This document shows, in pieces, positions 22,848 to 26,710 of a stretch of DNA of 26,710 nt. The translations under genes were made by a program, and so were the position numbers. This DNA is from an uncultured Blautia sp. Its GTDB lineage: Bacteria; Bacillota_A; Clostridia; Lachnospirales; Lachnospiraceae. Within the stretch, counting starts at the first letter, position 1. The number at the start of each line of letters is the position of its first letter. The notes beneath the pieces were generated by a model that did not search any database, was not told where the DNA came from, and saw nothing but the letters and a program-made list of their open reading frames with translations. Location: positions 1 through 26,710 of the forward strand of contig CAJLTE010000036.1 of the NCBI GenBank assembly GCA_905209435.1. The letters are read 5' to 3'.

Positions 22848-24069
22848 TGACATCAGCAGCATACGAAAGGATTTTCCTGTTTTTCAAAATCGACCGGATC
22901 TGATTTATCTGGACAATGCCGCCACCACTCAGAAGCCTTTCTGTGTGATACAAAAAGAACAGGAATTTTATGAAAAAAATAATGCCAATCCATTTCGTGG
23001 AATATATAAACTTGGAGAAGATGCGACAGAAGAATACGAAAATGCCCGTATTACTGTGCAGAAATTTATCCATGCAGAAATGCCGGAGGAGATCATATTT
23101 ACCAGAAATGCAACAGAGAGTCTGAATCTTGTTGCATACAGTCTGTCTGCTCTTATGTTAAAACCCGGTGATGAAATTCTGATCAGTATCATGGAACATC
23201 ACAGCAATCTGATCCCGTGGCAGCAGGCAGCAGCCAGAACAGGAGCTGTATTAAAGTATATCGAATGTACAAAAGAAGATCCTTCTATTACAGAAGATCA
23301 ACTTCGAAATGCGATGACACCCCGGACAAAAATTGTAGCAATTACTCAGATTTCCAATGTTCTGGGATGTACAAATAACATCAGAAAACTGGCGGAAACA
23401 GTTCACGAAAAGGGGGCAGTTTTTGTAGCAGACGGAGCGCAGAGTGTTCCGCATATTCCGGTAAATGTTATGGACCTTAATGTGGATTTTCTGGTTTTTT
23501 CCGGACACAAAATGCTTGCACCTATGGGCATCGGTGTCCTCTACGGAAAGAAAAAATTGTTGGATAAGATGCCACCTTTCCTGTGTGGTGGAGAGATGAT
23601 CGATTCGGTCTCCAGAGATGGTGCTGTTTATGCTCCTGTACCGCACAAATTTGAAGCTGGAACAGTAAATGCGGGCGGTGCTGCAGCACTTGCCGAAGCA
23701 ATCCGGTATTATGAACAGATCGGATTTGAAAATATTCAAAAGCAGGAGGCACTTCTTACAGAGATTGCTGTGGATGGCATAAAAAAGCTGCCATTTATAC
23801 ATATTCTGGGATCTCAGAACCCCAGGGAACATCAGGGGATTATTTCCTTTGTAATAGATGGCGTTCACCCGCATGATGTAGCAGCAATCCTGGATGCAGA
23901 TCATATTGCAGTGCGTGCAGGCCATCATTGCGCACAACCATTGCTGAAATATTATGGAGTCTCTTCTTCCACGCGTGTAAGTTTTTCTTTTTATAATACA
24001 GAAAAGGAAGTTTCGCAGCTGCTTAGAAGCCTTAAAGAGATAAGGAGGAAAATGGGTTATGCAGAATAA
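22840..24069 (+). CDS. sufS: SufS cysteine desulfurase
   Basis: A 409-residue PLP enzyme that takes sulfur from cysteine to a persulfide for Fe-S assembly. Visible features are LDNAATTQKP at the N-terminus, the PLP-contacting EHHSNLIPWQ and DGAQSVPH, the Schiff-base lysine in FSGHKMLAPMGIGVLYG, and the catalytic Cys in RAGHHCAQPLLKYYG. The RAGHHCAQP loop marks type II (SufS) rather than IscS/NifS. The start ATG at 22840 is chosen from the ribosome site within sufD. The gene overlaps sufD by eight bases and sufU by eleven, so all are translationally coupled. Confidence 0.96.
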   Translation: MCNDISSIRKDFPVFQNRPDLIYLDNAATTQKPFCVIQKEQEFYEKNNANPFRGIYKLGEDATEEYENARITVQKFIHAEMPEEIIFTRNATESLNLVAYSLSALMLKPGDEILISIMEHHSNLIPWQQAAARTGAVLKYIECTKEDPSITEDQLRNAMTPRTKIVAITQISNVLGCTNNIRKLAETVHEKGAVFVADGAQSVPHIPVNVMDLNVDFLVFSGHKMLAPMGIGVLYGKKKLLDKMPPFLCGGEMIDSVSRDGAVYAPVPHKFEAGTVNAGGAAALAEAIRYYEQIGFENIQKQEALLTEIAVDGIKKLPFIHILGSQNPREHQGIISFVIDGVHPHDVAAILDADHIAVRAGHHCAQPLLKYYGVSSSTRVSFSFYNTEKEVSQLLRSLKEIRRKMGYAE

Positions 24070-24484
24070 TACTTTTTATAATGAGATTTTGACTGATCAT
24101 AATTTACATCCGGGTCACAAGCACGATCTTCCGGATGCGGATCTGGTTCTGGAGGGAGTGAATCCAAGCTGCGGTGATGATATTTTTCTGAAGCTGAAAA
24201 TTAAAGATGGTAAGATCACAGATGGTGCTTTTGAAGGAGACGGATGCGCTATCTCCCAGGCATCCACAGACATGATGCTGGATCTGATCATTGGAAAATC
24301 CACAGAAGAAGCTTTAAATCTGGCAGAAATTTTTCTTCGTATGATCAAGGGACAGATCACATCTGAAGAGAAAGATCAGTTGGAGGAGGCAGGTATTCTG
24401 GAAGATATTTCCCATATGCCTTCCCGTGTGAAATGTGCAGTCCTTGGATGGCATACCATGGAAGAAGTGCTCAAAAAAGTATGA
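24059..24484 (+). CDS. sufU: SufU sulfur-transfer protein
   Basis: A 141-residue Zn-dependent SufU. Conserved Cys lie in NPSCGDD (about 41), GDGCAISQAS (about 66) and RVKCAVLGW (about 128). Together with an Asp they bind zinc and accept sulfur from SufS. This is the Gram-positive sufCBDSU arrangement. AGGAGG lies inside the sufS end, before the ATG. No SufA or IscR gene follows. After the stop there is only a small ATAAACC-GAT-GGTTTAT hairpin (24486-24502). Confidence 0.95.
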   Translation: MQNNTFYNEILTDHNLHPGHKHDLPDADLVLEGVNPSCGDDIFLKLKIKDGKITDGAFEGDGCAISQASTDMMLDLIIGKSTEEALNLAEIFLRMIKGQITSEEKDQLEEAGILEDISHMPSRVKCAVLGWHTMEEVLKKV

Positions 24485-24485
24485 C

Positions 24486-24502
24486 ATAAACCGATGGTTT
24501 AT
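24486..24502 (+). terminator. Small hairpin after sufU
   Basis: A seven-pair ATAAACC/GGTTTAT stem around GAT directly after the sufU stop, with only TTATT after it; a weak terminator at best. Confidence 0.3.
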
Positions 24503-24567
24503 TGTGCAAATCCTCGATAAAACTCGAATAATGGCGGTAAGAAGTCTGGAAATTTACTAGAATTTGG

Positions 24568-24596
24568 TTGTGATTTTTGTACACTTGTGATACACT
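24568..24596 (+). promoter_or_regulatory. Promoter of the membrane protein/M56 operon
   Basis: TTGTGA (24568-24573), 17 bases and TACACT (24591-24596), with an extended TG at 24588-24589. No TTAG-type box accompanies it. The TTGTACACTTGTGATACAC stretch has partial BlaI-like TACA/TGT elements, too weak to call an operator. Confidence 0.6.
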
Positions 24597-24644
24597 AAAT
24601 GCAGTTAAAAAATCAATAGAAAATTACAATCTGGAGACGAAAAG

Positions 24645-25031
24645 ATGAAAAGAAAGATAGAAATTGTCTGCTGGATTTTATTTACCATATGTTCTGGTGT
24701 CTGCTTTTTTATTAATTTTATGAGCAAGCCACCGGTAGACGATACACGTGCATTTACCTTATATATGATCGGTGCGGCAGTAATTTCTTTACTGTATCCG
24801 GTATCCATGTTGATCCTGGGACTGAGAAACCGATATCTGTATGATAAATTAAATGAATTTGCTGAAAAGAAGGATGAAACAGTAAAAGCAGAATCTCCAA
24901 AAATATCCAGACCATCTGCATCAGGATATACAGTACCTGATATGAACATTCTTATCAGCGCTCTTACCTCCGAAGATAAACTTACAGAGGAGGAAAAAGA
25001 ATATTTATTAGAATACATTAAGAAGAAATGA
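24645..25031 (+). CDS. Two-helix membrane protein of unknown function
   Basis: A 128-residue protein. Two hydrophobic helices (about 6-24 and 40-58) are followed by a cytoplasmic-type charged tail with SPKISRPSASGYTVPDMNILISAL and a Glu/Lys-rich end. I do not recognise a family. GGAG precedes the ATG. It lies eleven bases before an M56 peptidase gene, in the position where a BlaI/MecI repressor is usually found, but it has no winged-helix sequence. Confidence 0.7.
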   Translation: MKRKIEIVCWILFTICSGVCFFINFMSKPPVDDTRAFTLYMIGAAVISLLYPVSMLILGLRNRYLYDKLNEFAEKKDETVKAESPKISRPSASGYTVPDMNILISALTSEDKLTEEEKEYLLEYIKKK

Positions 25032-25042
25032 CGTGATATGAA

Positions 25043-26317
25043 ATGGAATTATTAGCCTGTATGTCCATCGCAGGATCTGTTCCTGTTGTGATATGTCTAT
25101 TTATATACATAATTCAAAGGAAAAATTATAACTATGTTCTTGGAAAAAGATTACTTCTGACAGGATTGTTCTTTTATCTGGTTCCTGTGCAGCTGATTAA
25201 ATATCTGATTCCGGAAAAAGCTTACCCGGAAGTGCTTTTTAATGAAGAAGCCCAGTTATATTTGTCCAATTCTCTGTCCTTCTGGCATGAAAGAAAGGGC
25301 GAATATATTTGGATGCCGCAATGGTTTAATGTTGTTGCGACCATCTGGATGGCTGGAATTATTGTATTTTCTCTTTATGAACTTATCAAATATTGTAAAG
25401 AGACACGTTCAATTAAAAATTATATTTTCGAAACAGTGAATGACACTGAAAATAATATTACTTATTATCTGATACCTGATGGGATCTGCGGTCCATGTAC
25501 GATAGGATTTTTTCATCAGAAAATAGCGATCCCTGAGAGTTTTCCGCTCCATCCTAACTTTATCATGGTATACAAGCATGAATATGCACATTTGAGAAAT
25601 CATGATAATTTTGTAAAATTACTATGTCTTTTAGTTTTGTGCTTACACTGGATGAATCCAGTAGCATATCTTTTGTTTTATCTTTATAGAGATACAGCAG
25701 AAATAGTCAGTGACGGCGCAGCGGTAGAAGGCTGCGATAAAGAAACACGCCGTGCTTATGCAACTCTGCTGGTATTACTGGCCTCAACTCCGGATATCCT
25801 TCCGGCTGTGTGGAAAAATAACCTTTCCGGACATAAAAAGAAATCCGGAAGAGCTATGAATATTATTAAAAGGAGGATCAACTATATGATGAAAGAAAAG
25901 AGAAAAGGATTGTTACAGAGAGGGATTATGGTGGCAGTGTCAGCGCTGACGATTGTGGCTGGAGCAGGGACTGTGTTAGCATATGAAGCTATGCCATCAT
26001 CAGATGTGAGTGTTACAGAAAGTATTGATAATAATTCCGATTTTGGAAAATTTAATGACATGGTAATTCTTACAGATTTTTCCAAGGGTGATTCTATTTT
26101 TATTGACTTTAATGGTAATGAATTTGTTGTTGATGATTATTCAAATCATGCACTTTGTACCCATAGTATGGTTGATGGGTATTGGCAAGTACATTCAAGC
26201 AATAATTCAGGTGGTTGTTCAGTAAAAGTATATAAAGCACAGCGATGCAAAAAATGTGGTTACTTAGCAAATGCAGTTTATCAATATACCGCAACATACG
26301 ATAAATGCCCGCACTAA
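25043..26317 (+). CDS. BlaR1/MecR1-like M56 family membrane metallopeptidase
   Basis: A 424-residue protein with several N-terminal membrane helices, then the zinc peptidase motif H179-E-Y-A-H183 in KHEYAHLRNHDN, and the further M56 block HWMNPVAYLLFYLYRDTAEIVSDGAA. After a basic stretch a further helix (about 295-315, ending AGTVLAYEA) leads to an extracellular C-terminal domain of about 110 residues. That domain is not the penicillin-binding sensor of BlaR1. It has Cys/His pairs: CTH, GGCS, CKKC and KCPH, which could bind metal or form disulfides. No BlaI-type repressor is encoded beside it. The role as membrane signal sensor is inferred from the family. There is no good ribosome site, so coupling to the upstream gene is likely. 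Confidence 0.85.
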   Translation: MELLACMSIAGSVPVVICLFIYIIQRKNYNYVLGKRLLLTGLFFYLVPVQLIKYLIPEKAYPEVLFNEEAQLYLSNSLSFWHERKGEYIWMPQWFNVVATIWMAGIIVFSLYELIKYCKETRSIKNYIFETVNDTENNITYYLIPDGICGPCTIGFFHQKIAIPESFPLHPNFIMVYKHEYAHLRNHDNFVKLLCLLVLCLHWMNPVAYLLFYLYRDTAEIVSDGAAVEGCDKETRRAYATLLVLLASTPDILPAVWKNNLSGHKKKSGRAMNIIKRRINYMMKEKRKGLLQRGIMVAVSALTIVAGAGTVLAYEAMPSSDVSVTESIDNNSDFGKFNDMVILTDFSKGDSIFIDFNGNEFVVDDYSNHALCTHSMVDGYWQVHSSNNSGGCSVKVYKAQRCKKCGYLANAVYQYTATYDKCPH

Positions 26318-26340
26318 TATAGAATATGTAATTTAAAATA

Positions 26341-26384
26341 AAAAGCCAAACTTTGTATAAAACATAAAGTTTGGCTTTTTATTT
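26341..26384. terminator. Bidirectional-looking terminator after M56 gene
   Basis: AAAAGCCAAACTTT pairs perfectly with AAAGTTTGGCTTTT, with T after it and A before it, so it can act in both directions. Confidence 0.9.
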
Positions 26385-26436
26385 TGGTAACAAACATTTT
26401 CTGAAATACTTTCTCAATATCCCCTCCACATTCCTC

Positions 26437-26468
26437 TTGCATTTTTTACCAAAGTTAGAATATACTAA
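26437..26468 (+). promoter_or_regulatory. Promoter with DtxR-type box before enolase-like gene
   Basis: TTGCAT (26437-26442), 18 bases and TATACT (26461-26466). TTAG-AATATA-CTAA (26455-26468), extended to GTTAG/CTAAC, overlaps the -10 itself. Confidence 0.65.
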
Positions 26469-26474
26469 CCAATA

Positions 26475-26636
26475 GAGTTAGATGTAACGAACTCTCGCGT
26501 GAATTAATCATTTGAACTCCGTCCGAAGAACTGCTGAAATCTTCGGAAATCTGGATCAGATCTGTAAATTCACGGTTATGCTGAAACCGTATCTCAGATA
26601 TGATCCAACCGGTACATCCATATTTTGTGGTGTACC
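26475..26636 (+). promoter_or_regulatory. Structured 5' leader with successive hairpins
   Basis: Hairpins in order: GAGTT/AACTC (26475-26494), TCCGAAG/CTTCGGA (26522-26547), ACGGTT/AACCGT (26572-26590) and GGTACATCC/GGTGTACC (26611-26636). There is no T run after the last one. It does not match a riboswitch or T-box I know. Confidence 0.5.
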
Positions 26637-26672
26637 AGGAGTCCAAATGCAAAGTCAGAAAGGGGATTTATC

Positions 26673-26710
26673 ATGTACTTAGAAATTGAGAAAGTAATTG
26701 GAAGAGAAAT
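26673..26710 (+). CDS. eno: Probable enolase, only the first 12 codons in window
   Basis: The ATG at 26673 follows an AAAGGGGA site. The visible start, MYLEIEKVIGRE, matches the beginning I recall for Lachnospiraceae enolase (EKVIGREI then DSRGNPTVEAEV). The rest lies beyond the right edge, so the call rests on twelve residues. Enolase converts 2-phosphoglycerate to phosphoenolpyruvate. If correct, a glycolytic gene sits behind an apparent DtxR-type box and a structured leader. Confidence 0.55.
   Translation, partial: MYLEIEKVIGRE

Larger units (their letters stand above)
26318..26672. other. 355-bp region with terminator, promoter and structured leader
   Basis: There is no gene. It holds the M56 terminator, a promoter with a DtxR-type box (26437-26468), and a leader of about 200 bases with several hairpins before the last start codon of the window. 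Confidence 0.6.

Noticed and set aside
26455..26652. 65-residue leftward open frame before the enolase-like gene
   Set aside because: No ribosome site or recognisable features; the region is better explained as a promoter and a structured leader.
26469..26672. T-box or known riboswitch in the enolase-like leader
   Set aside because: No T-box sequence or other consensus I know is present, and no terminator hairpin with a T run ends the leader.

Overview
The window looks like chromosomal DNA of a low-GC Gram-positive gut anaerobe, most likely a Lachnospiraceae member (Blautia, Mediterraneibacter or a relative). I infer this from AGGAGG ribosome sites, moderate AT richness, a sufCBDSU operon, a UvrX-type polymerase with its YolD-like partner, and BIG2-repeat surface proteins. 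No rRNA, tRNA, insertion sequence, CRISPR array or prophage was seen.

Left part (1-7116), metal homeostasis: the end of a short Fur-like regulator; a small membrane-anchored acidic protein paired with a P1B-type ATPase whose CPC motif is replaced by FSC; a leftward DtxR/MntR-family regulator; then a stand-alone HMA protein, a Zn/Cd-type P1B ATPase and an ArsR/SmtB sensor. An ArsR-type palindrome sits just after the -10 of the HMA gene. Next (7129-9053) is a small mutagenic-polymerase operon.

Central part (9092-19210), the most interesting region: a leftward Gx/ECF-like membrane protein and, rightward, a Tp47-related secreted protein with BIG2 repeats, a membrane-anchored FMN-binding protein, a NapH/NosR-like 4Fe-4S membrane protein, ApbE (FMN transferase), a second protein strongly resembling Treponema Tp47 with FIVAR and BIG2 repeats, a surface protein with three FMN-binding domains, and a small HMA protein. 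Together they read as a flavin-based extracytosolic electron-transfer system. ApbE would attach FMN to four SGAT threonines, and the Fe-S membrane protein would pass electrons from inside to outside.

The sufCBDSU operon follows (19582-24484), then an operon of a two-helix membrane protein and a BlaR1-like M56 peptidase without BlaI (24645-26317). The first codons of what looks like enolase are at the right edge.

A shared palindrome, TTAG-N6-CTAA (or TTAA), recurs just downstream of, or over, the -10 box of the FMN, ApbE, Tp47-like, HMA, suf and enolase promoters, and upstream of the Gx gene. Its spacing matches the known DtxR/MntR operator class (TTAGG-N4-CCTAA). The window's own DtxR-family regulator carries a hybrid MntR/DtxR metal site with the Cys-x-x-Glu-His of iron-sensing DtxR. 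I infer an iron-responsive regulon coupling flavin-based electron transfer, Tp47-like surface proteins and Fe-S cluster assembly. Separately, a 50-bp repeat of unknown nature occurs three times, each time shortly upstream of a metal or Fe-S gene.
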